This document shows positions 1 through 10,486 of a DNA stretch of 64,000 bases, piece by piece; position 1 is the first letter of the stretch, and every line of letters begins with the position of its first letter. A program made the translations under genes and the position numbers. Location: positions 2,914,001 through 2,978,000 of the forward strand of contig JAHWDD010000005.1 of the NCBI GenBank assembly GCA_023897205.1, in the 5' to 3' direction. The stretch comes from Exophiala sp. HKRS030 (lineage: Eukaryota > Ascomycota > Eurotiomycetes > Chaetothyriales > Herpotrichiellaceae). The notes under the pieces are model-generated. The model was not told where the DNA came from. It saw nothing but the letters and a program-made list of their open reading frames with translations, and did not search any database.

Positions 1-589
1 CCTGGAAGCTTCGCATTAGATTGTTAGAGCGAAGCTGATCGATATCCAAAACGTATGGGTATGATCAAGAACGAAGTTGACTACGTAATAGAGCTATGGG
101 TGGATCCGCGTATATATAGTAGAGAGTGCTCAGCACTGCTCAGTGGCTCAGGACTGAGCACTACTGAGCCGACTGAGCACTACTCATGTTGCTCCCTTGT
201 GCTCACCGACAGACCGCTGAGCACTCCTGAGTTCTATCGCGTGACCCGCTCTTATACTCGTGCTCCTCGGAGATACACTCTATACTTCCCACCTGCCAAG
301 GAACCCTTGTCTCGTGACACCACCCAGTGGAGCGATTCATAGCAGATGGTACCATTAGCTAGTTGAATAATTCTTACTTCGCTAAGAAGAACGCACTAGA
401 TATACTGAGTGGCATTGTCGGGGGTTCTACGATTCTTGATATCTCCTAAAAGATCTTCCGAAACTGGATCCCTCTGGCGAAGGTCTATCTCTGAAGCACT
501 TGGTTCGACTTTTCATATTGTGTGCGTATCCCGTATTGTTGAAGTTCTTCAGATCATAGAATCTTCCCCCACTCGTCTTGATTGACACT
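1..589. other. Window edge, no gene seen, short repeated motifs
   Basis: I see no supportable gene here. The octamer TGAGCACT occurs at 155-162, 174-181 and 218-225, with an inverted copy at 125-132, so the stretch could fold into hairpins. A TGTTAG at 22 and a GGTACC-containing stretch near 348 resemble LTR and primer-binding-site ends, but I could not find a matching second LTR in the window. Confidence 0.4.
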
Positions 590-2176
590 TCAAGGCCATG
601 TATGACCCTTCCGTTGCAGGACAATGGTAGGAATCCAGCTCACTCCTACAAGCAGGCCAGTGGCAATTCCAGCCGACCCGTAAAGGCCGACATTTTCGAA
701 CATCTGCGGAAACCAAAATGGTCCGATGAAGCCCCATATCTGTCTCACGAAAGTGATGAACACTCCCACGCTTGCAGACTCTTCTTGATAACGGTCGACT
801 GCATACGTGATCAAAACGGTCGTGACGATCTGAAGGCCCCCAGTCGCAATGGCGCTGCCAACAAGCGGAGTGATGTTGTAGTGAGTACCTATCTCTCCAA
901 GCTGAACAAGGAACACGGTTACTCCCACGATGGCAAGAAGGAAACCACCATGTGACAACCACAATCGCCATTCTGGCTCGGGACGAATCCCAATTTTCTT
1001 CGTCCTTCTGTTCATCCAGGCATCAGATATAAAGCCACCAACCAGTTCACCAAGAATGGTACCAATCAACATGGCGATATACTGCAGACCCACCTGCTGC
1101 GTGTTGAAGTGGAAGCTAGGTCCGAACAGTTGCGGAATCTCTACTGAGATCATGACAGCAACTAATAAAAAGACCATGGCATAAGCGGCCGCAGGAACCA
1201 TGACGCAAGGCCGACCGGCGAATCTGAGAGGTTGGACAAAATCCCAGAGCCGCAGCGGAGTTGGGTCGATGCGACAGAGCTGGAAATATTCTTGCTTCAT
1301 AGAGGAGCCTTTACGTGTGATCCCGTGGCGAACGTATCGAGTCTCGGGTCCTAGGAAGACGTACAAGACTAGCTGGACGGCATTGGTCTGAAATTGAAGT
1401 CAGCTTCTCGGTGTTCAATATCGTTGCGAGACGTCACCTACAATGGCCAGAATTTTGTAGATCCACCGATACTCGACGCGATAAGCCACAAAGCCAAAGA
1501 CTAAGGGCGATATTTGAACTCCAATCGTCACCATGAGCGTCCAGACGCCCATATAACGAGCTCGATTCCGCTTAAAGAACGTCTCGGTCACCACGGCACT
1601 GCCAATGGCAGCGGCTGGGCTGATGAAAAACGCGACAATTGCTCGGCAAGCAGCCATACTAGCGTATGAATAGCTATATGCGCAGCCGACGTTGCCGGCC
1701 AATGAACAAATGAGGGAAATCGTAAATATCGGTCGTCTGCCGTAGCGATCGGACAAAGGCTTCCAGAAGAGCGGCGCTCCGCCTAAAATGGCGATCTGAA
1801 GAGAGGTGAGATAAGAAGCACGCTGCAGGCTGCACCCAAGGTCCAGAGCGATATTTTCAAATGCGGATTGAATGGCTGCACCGGTGAACGTTGCCATCAT
1901 CGCGTGAAATGCTACTAATACAAGATTGGCAACCTTCTTCCAATGCGGCCAGTTGTAAGGGTCGGCATCGCCCATGTCGGGCATGGGGTCGAGATCGAGG
2001 GTGCCATGGCGGGCAAGAAGATACTCGCGGTGCTCAGGAGATAGGAGGTTGATCTCATCTCGGTCGAGGTGTGCATGTGGCAGTTGGACTGCATCAACAA
2101 ATTCCTTCTGTGTTTCGGTATTGACAGAATTACCGGTTTTGGACTCTGTGTTTTCAGACTTGATTCCATCCGCCAT
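590..2176 (-). CDS. MFS transporter, drug:H+ antiporter-like (DHA1 type)
   Basis: Two exons (1442-2176 and 590-1387) joined by a 54-bp phase-0 intron at 1388-1441 give a 510-residue protein, normal for a fungal 12-helix MFS carrier. The N-terminus is a charged cytosolic tail, followed by a PYNWP motif just before the first helix. The loop 2-3 signature PLSDRYGRRP is present. The joint after the intron gives an NAVQLVLYVFLGPETRY stretch typical of this family. It would sit in the plasma membrane and move small organic compounds. It lies at the edge of the aromatic-acid cluster, and its promoter carries the CGG-N10-CCG site shared with the other cluster genes, so uptake or efflux of the cluster substrate is a reasonable inference. 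The exact substrate cannot be read from sequence. Confidence 0.88.
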
Positions 2177-2373
2177 TTTGAGGGATTGGAATGATTGCGC
2201 ACGCTCGTTGTCACAATCGCATGCAATAGGTTTCGGGGGATAAGAAGGGCTTATAAGTATGCGGTGGACCCCTACCTGGCTGCTTTCCGGACTTCCACAG
2301 TGTGCCGGGGACGACGTCCGGGTCCGTCAATAGGACACGACCCTATTGGACCCACTAGTGAGAGAGATAAATC

Positions 2374-2389
2374 CGGGATTTCCACCCCG
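2374..2389. promoter_or_regulatory. CGG-N10-CCG inverted repeat, candidate Zn2Cys6 operator
   Basis: CGG at 2374-2376 and CCG at 2387-2389 are separated by 10 bases, 198 bp upstream of the MFS start codon. The same spacing recurs in the other promoters of the cluster. A second inverted pair with 9-base spacing lies at 2306-2320. Confidence 0.55.
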
Positions 2390-3243
2390 GTTACTGGAAC
2401 CAGCCTGGGCAGATTGAAATGGCTAGTAGGCTCGGGTTTTCCCCCTGGGTTCTGGGGGAGCTGGGATTTTGGGTGGTGCGGGCTTACGCTTTCAGGTAGG
2501 TTCCGCACCGGAGTGGGATTCAACCATAAAGTTTCCTCGCTTAGTTGTAGCACTGTATATACATTAAAGCACTGTTAGATCAGTCTAGAACTAAAAGGAG
2601 GAGCCCATGAATACTAATTCGGATATTACGCGGCCTAGTTCTTTTAGGCGACCTAACGTCTACGAGTTAATATGGATGAGGATGATAATCCTTTCCTGGT
2701 GACAGAGACAACCGCAGATTGCCGCGGGTATGGCCAGCTTAGGGCAGATTGCAGGGAGATAGCCGCTCTTCCTTGAATAGTATGTGTATTTCGGGCAACC
2801 AATCCAATTCCCTTCAATGTAGAACCTGGTCCAACATCCAACAAGTCTTCAAAGAATACAGCCTCATCGAAGACAGCCCAGTCAGCCATCAATATTGGTA
2901 AGACTCTCTCCAGTCTATCTTCCTACTCTGTACTTAGCCTCTCAAGGTTTCGTACCTCTGGTACAACTCTAACGATTCAAAAAGGCAATGTTACGACTCT
3001 TCCTTTGCCGGTTGTGGCGATCAAGCTGGCAATACAACGTGATGACGACTGAGAATGATGCCCGGAGGAAAATGGAGCTTGACTTTGAATCTTAAGCTGA
3101 GTGTTCGGTGTGATAGTGTTGATGTTCAAAGGCTTCTTTATCTCATTCTACGCGCTCAAGCTGGTGAGGCGTCGGTTATGGACGATGGTCCTTCTCTTAT
3201 TGCTAATACAATGCTCTAAGAGCCTGGCAGGCACTTAATGCCA
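2390..3243. other. Intergenic region without a supportable gene
   Basis: No ORF with recognisable content. A minus-strand open stretch at 2653-2892 has no family I recognise and no clear splice context, so I leave it unannotated. Confidence 0.4.
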
Positions 3244-4298
3244 CTATGTAGCCTTGTTTTGGAACATGGGGAGGATTTTGTATGCACTCTTGAAGTTGAC
3301 CATGTCTCTAACCTCTTGCGTAGCTCCAGTGTACGTCTCCCAGGCATCGTTCATTCTCAGGACTCCCTGCAGAGGGGCATAGGGAGTGTCACTTCCGAAG
3401 AGGATATGGTCGTGTGGGATGAAATTGAGAAGGCAGTTCAGGGCATTGTCGTGCCCGGACAGCGCAAGGTCGAAGTAAAAGCTCTTGATCTCCGCTTCTA
3501 TCTCTGCCTTGGTCTTCCGTGATCCCTCTGCACTGCTGAAAATTTCCATGAATCCGATGCGACCAACAATGTAAGGGAGAGTGCCACCGGCATGGGACAA
3601 GATGATTTTACAGTCTGGGTGGTCGCGTTTGGTGTTAGAGAAGAGCAGGTCCATCGCGCTACGGGTTGTCTCGTGCGGGAACTCCACGACATTGGGCACC
3701 AGCGTGGGCGGTAAACCGGCCGTGTTTCGTGGCATGGCGGGATGAAGGAGCACCACTGCTTTCCAAGTGTTCAATTCTTTCCAGACAGGCCGGAAAGCGT
3801 TGTTGCCAAGATAGGTGTTACCATCGCCATAGCTGCTGAATACCAGAACGCCCTCTGCACGAAGCTCGCCTAACGCGTAGCGGATCTCTTTGATGCAGCC
3901 TTCGCTATCGAACAGGGAAGGTAAAGTTGCAAGGAAGCCAAATTTCCCTGGATGCTGGTCTCGCAGGTTAGCGGCGTACTCATTGACGCGACGGGCCATG
4001 TCCCTTGCGGCCTCCCCTTCCAAGAACGAAACTCCCGGCATGGTGAGAGAAAATATGGTTGTGGTCGTGCCCAGACCCTTCATAGCTTCCTCTGATGTAT
4101 TTACCGACCATGGAGGTGGCATCTCAGACGGGCTGAGACCAAGCTTCGAAACAACTAGACGATGAGCATTGGTCAAAATGTTGTGCTTGACTCGGGGCAT
4201 AGGAGGTCTGTACCTTCCAGCCAAAAATCTGGCACGAAATGATGATGTACATCGATTTTATGCGACGAAGTGGTGGTGAATTTTGGTTTATAGTCCAT
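3244..4298 (-). CDS. Amidohydrolase-2 family decarboxylase, 6-methylsalicylate-decarboxylase-like
   Basis: Two exons (4214-4298 and 3244-4154) with a 59-bp phase-1 intron at 4155-4213 give 331 residues. The short first exon supplies the metal-binding motif KIDVHHHF near residues 15-22; without it the protein would lack its catalytic start. Further family features are the LLHPAMP and VEFPHETTR stretches, the SHAGG histidine motif and the FGSDTPY aspartate motif near the C-terminus. The family removes CO2 from hydroxylated benzoic acids using a Zn-type centre; the fungal 6-methylsalicylate decarboxylases of patulin-type pathways are the closest pattern I recall. It sits between the transporter and a salicylate-hydroxylase-like enzyme on the same strand. 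The substrate (6-methylsalicylate, salicylate or another hydroxybenzoate) is inferred, not proven. Confidence 0.85.
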
Positions 4299-4562
4299 AA
4301 TGGCGTATCAGATTATAGACCACTGGCCCGGACACTCGCTATAGGTTATTTTTGAAGGCTGTCACTATTGTGAAAAGGGATGAAGACTCCCAGCAATGTT
4401 ACTGGGGGCAAAAGTTGTTAAAAGAAATATCTAGCGATTGAGAAGCCGCACCGTTGGCCGGTCGATCCGAAAGACTGTTTGTTCAAGAGGTTCCAGGCTG
4501 ACACGCAAATATCTGGAGTCCAGAAGGCAATGGATGTTAGGAGAGCGTTGATTATGCCTTTC

Positions 4563-4578
4563 CGGAGTTTTCGGGCCG
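4563..4578. promoter_or_regulatory. CGG-N10-CCG inverted repeat upstream of the decarboxylase
   Basis: CGG at 4563-4565 and CCG at 4576-4578, separated by 10 bases and lying 265 bp upstream of the decarboxylase start codon. Same geometry as the sites at 2374, 6544 and 10020. Confidence 0.5.
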
Positions 4579-4704
4579 GAAGAGTGGTAGTGGAGATGGG
4601 GGATTCCCGTATGCGCGAGGACGGGACTACCAACTTTTGGCCGGGCTCATCACAAATCATTGCGAGAAAATCGATGTTTCGAAACAACATAGCTTTCCAA
4701 TTCT

Positions 4705-6340
4705 CTACAACTCCCTCTTCAGTATTATCTCCTTGGCGTTGAGCACCGCATCAAACCCGAAAAGCCACTCCTGAAAAGCAGGATTATTCCATCTATTCGC
4801 TGCGACCGCCTCTTCGTGAGACAACGTGCCGTCTGTTGGAAGGTCCTTCCCGTAGCGGATGATAGCATCCCGGGCTTCTTGAAAAGGCCCGTCCGCACAG
4901 TGCCAGACGGTGGCGTTCTGTCGAGCCCCGCTTTTGATGATACGCACTCGTTCTCGCCGCGTAGTCTCGTATAGCCGCAGCCTGTCTGGAGCGTCTTCCA
5001 CTGTCTTGCATGATGACAGACACTCAACAAGGACGACACTGTCTTCGATGGCCATTGCGGCTCCCTATTGGGGGTAGTATGTCAGTTATGCTGATGCTTC
5101 GGAGGCAGAGGTTGAGTCATTCACGCACCTGGGCCAGGAAAGGCAGCATGGCGTGTGCTGAGTCTCCCACCAGTACTATCTTCCCACTCTCAGAGATCCA
5201 TCGAGGTATTTCTTCTAGCTCTGAAGTCTTCCACTGTCGACAAGTCGAAACCTTTTCCAGTAATCGGTGAATTAAAGGATCCCAACCGTCAAAGATCGTT
5301 CGAATTTCCGCAGGAGGTGCTGTTTTTCTTCTTGTTAGTTGATGAAAACACGAGGCTAGATAAATAAACAGGATGGTCTTTGGTTCCATACCTTCCTTTG
5401 AGGTTTTGACGCCGTCCATGGCGCTCTCGTGAGTCAGGGCAAAATTATATAGTTCACCAAGACGGATTGGATATGACATGACATGTCCATTGGGGCCCAG
5501 CCAGCAGTTTGCAGAAGGAGACTCTATCAACGGGCGTAATATAGGGTCTTCACGCATCACTTGGCCCGGAACCAAGCATCGAAAAGTACTGCATATATCG
5601 GGCAGAAGCTGTGCTGGCCTCTCAGTAGAGGTAAAGACACCTTCTCTCACTTTTGAATTAATCCCTATCGACACCTCGTCAGCCAGAGATCGAAGTATAA
5701 AGTGGGAAAGAATGTGTGAAAAATACCATCAGCACCGACGAGTATATCTGCATTCAAGGTGCTTCCGTCGACAAGTTTGACAGATGGGTGATCTGCATTG
5801 ACGGACTGCACAAAAGAATTTGCGAACACCTCAGCACCCACTTCTCGACAGCGGTTGAGCAAGCTCTGATGAAGGTCTGCCCTATACGTCAATAGGTAAG
5901 GATTGTTGTATTTCTCCTCCATGTCGGATCCCAAAGGCGTGCTTCCCAATAATTGTCCGTCCTAATTCGATAACAACGCGGTTTTCAGTCACTTGATAAC
6001 TCGCTATGACGCTGATTGACACGCAGTTGGATTCACTCACCTTCCATCTTTTCATTGTAATGGAGAGTGGCCATGTAGCCTGTTCTGCTACATTTTCGAA
6101 GACGCCTAACTTCTTCAATGCCTTTACACAATTTGGTGGAACCTGAATGCCAACTCCAAATTCTCCAAATTGGGACGCTCCCTCGAGAACCGTGACTCGG
6201 TGGCCTGCCAATCGCAAACCGATGGCAGTACTCAATCCACTTAGTCCTGCACCGACAACAAGTACATGAAACACGATGCTTTTTTCACTGCTCCCATTCT
6301 CTTCGATCCCGGAGGGCAGACACTCATTCATGGTCGTCAT
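4705..6340 (-). CDS. FAD-dependent monooxygenase, salicylate-hydroxylase-like
   Basis: Five exons (6041-6340, 5727-5961, 5392-5664, 5129-5319, 4705-5064) with introns of 79, 62, 72 and 64 bp keep one frame and give 452 residues, the usual size for class A flavoprotein hydroxylases. The N-terminal Rossmann motif GAGLSG binds FAD. The middle DG-type motif LVGADG lies across the second splice site, and the second FAD motif GDSAHAMLPFLAQG lies across the last. Such enzymes use NAD(P)H and O2 to hydroxylate a phenolic acid, often with loss of the carboxyl group (salicylate to catechol). The gene is intact. It follows the decarboxylase on the same strand and has a CGG-N10-CCG site 204 bp upstream of its start. 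Confidence 0.9.
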
Positions 6341-7000
6341 CTTTGACTTTCATATACCCTAGGTCACAATCCGAGGTTTGTAGCGCAAGTAAAAGTGACC
6401 GAAAAACTGTCGTTCACCAAAATAATTTTAATTAGACTCGTCGGAGAAGTTGTTCAGAATTAATATCGAATGTTGCCGGTGCCACGTCGCCGTTCTCACT
6501 AATACACCGCGTGAGGTCCTATTTAGGAGTAGTCAGGTGTCACCGGAGGAAAGCCTCCGAAAGCAAAAATCTACCCACTTCTAATTTTGTAGAACCCGAT
6601 CCGGTGCTCGAGCCTCGAGCACCTTCAGTAGGGATGTATTCTGCTCGAACGAAGGTCCATGCGATCATGGTGGTGACTCCTTCAAGGAAGAAAACTTGGG
6701 TACACGCTTACTTCAATGGAGCCAGAATTGTTCCAGTGACTGACCTGACCGTCACTAGAAGCAGTAAATTTGCCATTTCGGCCGGCTTTTACTCTGTAGC
6801 CACCAGCATGACATGGAGCATGCAAGACGATGATGAGTTACCACTACGATGAATTTAAATTCATTCATAATAGTTAAACCCCGGGCTTTTCAGTCCTAAA
6901 CCAGGTCGATTTGACATGTAATAGATACATAAAAACTCTTTTCAACAAAGCTCACACAGCTGGATGGCTATCCTTGATAGCTTGCTTGAAACGAGTAAGT
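6341..7000. other. Intergenic: promoter of the FAD monooxygenase and 3' flank of the regulator
   Basis: Contains the operator candidate at 6544-6559. A plus-strand open stretch at 6511-6852 has no recognisable content and is probably chance. Confidence 0.4.
6544..6559. promoter_or_regulatory. CGG-N10-CCG with extended dyad, candidate operator
   Basis: CGGAGG at 6544-6549 and CCTCCG at 6554-6559 form six-base inverted arms around a four-base centre. Read as the core triplets, the spacing is CGG-N10-CCG, as in the other promoters of this cluster. It lies 204 bp upstream of the monooxygenase start codon. It is the most symmetric of the four sites. Confidence 0.6.
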
Positions 7001-9833
7001 TTAGAGCGCAAAACCTGAATCGGGCACATCAAAGAAATATTCTTGATCAAATTGCATGAATTCGTCCATCTCCGTCATGGGAAATGTATCCCAGATCGTA
7101 CCAAAATTGTTTGCAGCTGCGTCTCCTTGGTTCATCGAGCCGGCATATAATCCTGGCCTCTCATCTCGCAAGTGTCCTGTGGATGGGGATACGTACTGCG
7201 AGGAGTTTGGTTCTCCAGATGCCCCAGGATTGCTGTCCCTGTTTATGGGGTTACCTCGGGTTCCTGCTAAGTTCGGGTCACCGTTAAGTCCCTGAAGGGC
7301 TGACTTTAGTTTTAAATCTTCCAAAACTGCGTGCGCTAGGCTTCATACCTGGAGTTCGACATCCAGAACGGAGAGTTGAAGTTCTCGCAGAAATTCCTCG
7401 CTACGAATTGTTGCGATACCGCCTTTCGAGGTCATACTTCGGATCAGCCTGAATCCGGCCAAGATGCACTGCTGAGTACGATCATGATCTTGTGCTTCCA
7501 CTCTGCAACCTTGTCGGTGGAGGGATAATAAAGCGATCAAGATGCACAAACAGTTAAATGTGTCTGAAATAGAGTTAGCTGAAGACCCTGGACTTCTAGT
7601 CCTCTGTCACCCCTTGGCAATTGAGGAAATTCGTACAATGAAAGTCCCACCACCATGCTCCTGTCAATCCTTGGGGTCGGAAAATCCGGATTGCCTCAAT
7701 TTGGAGTCCAGCTGAGGAAAAACAGATATTTGCACTTGTTTGTGCCACAACCTTCTCGAATATAAATCGGTCATTTTGAGTAGGCTCAAGAGGTGCTGAG
7801 CGCTGTGTCGCTCGTGGCTCTTCGCAGGGGTCTGAATGTACCGGCAACCACTGAGGTGAACACTTACAAGTCTGCCCTTGACCAGCAGAAATCCGTAGGA
7901 GAAAGAGCACAGATTGGCGGTGTAAAAGAATCCGCATTCCAAGAAACCTTAGAGCTAGAATGCATCGCTGCCGTCTCAATCAGACAGGATACTCAGTCGG
8001 AGGTTGCTCTGCTTTATCTAATGAGAACTTCAACCATTCGGGAAGGGCAGAATGCCAGTCGAGTAAGTCCGCATCAAGGTCCAGAATGGCGATGAAGAGC
8101 GACCGATGGGTCGTGGGGTTTTCACTACTCCCAGCTGTAGTTTGAAGAGTGCGCAGAGACTCGAAGATCTTGTCCATCATGAAATAGAGTTTCACGCTGC
8201 AGAAGAAGAATGCGTAGATCGAAGGGGTCTCGCCTGTTCCTCGTGGTTCACTCAGGACGAACAATTTGTCTATCACTTTGAGGGAATCCACAACATGAGA
8301 ATTCTGACGCGGGAATAAAATGCCTATCGGTCTTCCAGAAATCATACTAGAAACCCTGTGTCAATTGACGTTAGCATACATAATAAAAAATCCGTTGCAG
8401 TGAGCGCTCACCGATCAAGATTGTAGCAGCCCCACCACAGCAATTGATGAAGTTCCTGCTTCCGACGGATGTCGCCAGCTTGTGAGGATGAGCTTGGAGG
8501 AATATGAAGTCCCAGACTGAGAGCGATTCTGCTGGCATGTCCCACTGTTAACCAGCACTGGTTACCCCGGTTTGTGCCTTGTTGATACTGAATTGCCAGT
8601 AGTAATAGCTGAAGGAAACTGATGTCGCAAGTGCTGAAGGCGTTGGTGACGATATAACCCCATGCACGATAAAAGAATTGTTCACCTGTAGCCGTGATGT
8701 CCTTGACAGGTGACTCTCCATCGATATCATCATCGTGAAACAAACAAGCGAGCGCGAAGATCATATATAGCTGAGCTGTCCAGGATTCTTCCAAAGGCTT
8801 GTCAGATGTCCAAGTTTCTTCAAACTGTCGAGAGATCTTTTCTTCGACCAAATAAGGCTTGATGGGATGAACATGTGTCAGATACCTTGAGAACAAGTAG
8901 CGTGCAACGCGCTCTTGTGGCAACAGGTTCAAAGCATTTGATGTTAGATACATAGCGACGATGGATTTTTCATCCGCAAACCCACGCGCTTGTGGAAGAT
9001 GGCGATGGAAAATCTCGGGCCTGCTCATCGTCGCTGGTCGGACTCGATCGGAATTTCCAGGGGACGTCATGACGACCTCCTGACCCCCAAGGCCTAATGC
9101 ATGAATGGAAGTCTGCAAATGCCACGCAAACCTGAGCGACGACGACTCGGAGAAGGCCGGCGAGCCTACAGTTACCTGGGAAGGGACTTTTGCCCCGCAT
9201 ATTATCCCATCGCTCAAGAGACCGTCCTCTAGCTGGGTTGTGATACTGTCGGAAGGTGGCTTTTCTCTCTGAGTCACATTGTTGATAGTACTCTGATTTG
9301 CCTCTGCGTTGCAGGTTTCATGCGTGAGATCATTTGGATGGGCAATTTCTGTGTGATCCTGCAAGACTTTCGGTCCATTGATGGGAGTACTGCTGAGATC
9401 GTTCTCGCTAGGAGGAGCACTCAAGGTTTGCAAGGCATCTGGATATGTTCGTGCGTCAAGCTGCTGTCGCAGGCTTCGGACCTGGGCTTGTAGTGCATCG
9501 ATATGGCTGAAGACCAAGTCAATATCTGCCACAAACACAGAGAATTTCCCATCCAGTGAGGGGGTGCAGCGCTCAAGCAGGGGAATCTCACGATTGAGTA
9601 TAACGAGCACGTGAAATCGCCTTCGGATATGAACATTGCACCTTTCGATTGGCGCATGAAGTGCACTGGGGGCGTCGACCATCGCAGCGGACTTTCCACT
9701 GCCTACATCCTGAGCAGGCTCGATGCGTAGAGGATGCAGCCGTAGTTTCTGTGGCTGTCCTTAGCTCGTTCTGTGTTATGGGCAAACCGCTATCAAGGGC
9801 AGCACATCCACTTCTTTCGTCCGTAAATTGCAT
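7001..9833 (-). pseudogene. Zn2Cys6 transcription factor with one in-frame stop codon, likely cluster regulator
   Basis: Six exons (9592-9833, 8412-9506, 7868-8355, 7637-7795, 7349-7563, 7001-7303) agree in phase and total 834 codons. Residues about 40-68 form a perfect C-X2-C-X6-C-X6-C-X2-C-X6-C cluster (CSGC..., ending VQC). After it come a short linker or coiled coil (HIDALQAQVRSLRQQL) and a fungal-specific middle homology region. The single defect is a TGA at 7980-7982 (codon 571), between conserved stretches LLDWHSALPEWL and CILALRFLGMRILL, and no intron can remove it. A C-to-T change from CGA would explain it. If real, a 570-residue protein with the DNA-binding domain could still be made; the alternatives are a sequence error or a dead gene. 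Its position inside the cluster, divergent from a monooxygenase, suggests it controls the cluster. The last intron (7304-7348, 45 bp) is the least certain. Confidence 0.75.
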
Positions 9834-10019
9834 TTGGGATCAGCGCAACCTGTGGGCGGTGGTGTGTCCGGTACTGTACAAGGCGGCTCCGATGAAGATC
9901 TAGAATAAAGGTAGGGCAAAAGAAAATCTCTGCTCGGGGTCTAACCGCCGGCTTTTTACTCCAGACCCTCGCAATGATTTCCGAGGTTTGGGGGGTTCCC
10001 CGCGTTGTTCGCGCAGTCC

Positions 10020-10035
10020 CGGTCATTCACCACCG
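10020..10035. promoter_or_regulatory. CGG-N10-CCG in the divergent regulator/monooxygenase promoter
   Basis: CGG at 10020-10022 and CCG at 10033-10035 with 10 bases between, 187 bp upstream of the regulator start codon and about 450 bp upstream of the monooxygenase at 10487. The position fits autoregulation plus control of the divergent gene. Another inverted pair with 7-base spacing is at 9935-9947. Confidence 0.55.
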
Positions 10036-10486
10036 GGTCTCCACTATTTCTGAGTTCCACTAGTAGAGCCAGCGACCTCATCGACTTGAGCAACCACAGT
10101 TTGTAGGTCCGAAACCACCTCAAGTCTGGCATAGATTGTATTGTACGGCACTGATTTCCGGCAAGCTTTCAGCCGCTACAAGGCGCCCCAACCAGAACGC
10201 TAGAATCAGAGAGAGCGTATTCCAGATTGACGGCCCCATCAGGAAGTGAGAACCGAATATGGGCCCGACTGTTTTTCATAAATCACGGGTGGCGCCTAAG
10301 GCACTGAGATATCGCCAAATCCGGCATACAACTACGCAGTGTCAAGGCTCATCTCTGCCGGAGTTTCACGTTAAAACTTGCATTCCGCTTTACTACAACG
10401 TCCAGAACTGTCCTAAATACATGCTACGGCTTCATCCTTCCTGATTAATTAATCCCATCGAATCTCTTCTCGTCCGCTGGGGAAAT

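Noticed and set aside
22..360. Possible solo LTR (TGTTAG start, GGTACC-containing stretch near the end)
   Set aside because: No second copy, no clear target duplication, and the inner part has no LTR signals that I can confirm.
427..624. Minus-strand open stretch that could extend the MFS C-terminus
   Set aside because: It is in another frame; the MFS protein already ends in a normal place (590) and no splice site joins them well.
6511..6852. 113-codon plus-strand ORF
   Set aside because: Lies in the monooxygenase promoter, has no recognisable content and no splice context.
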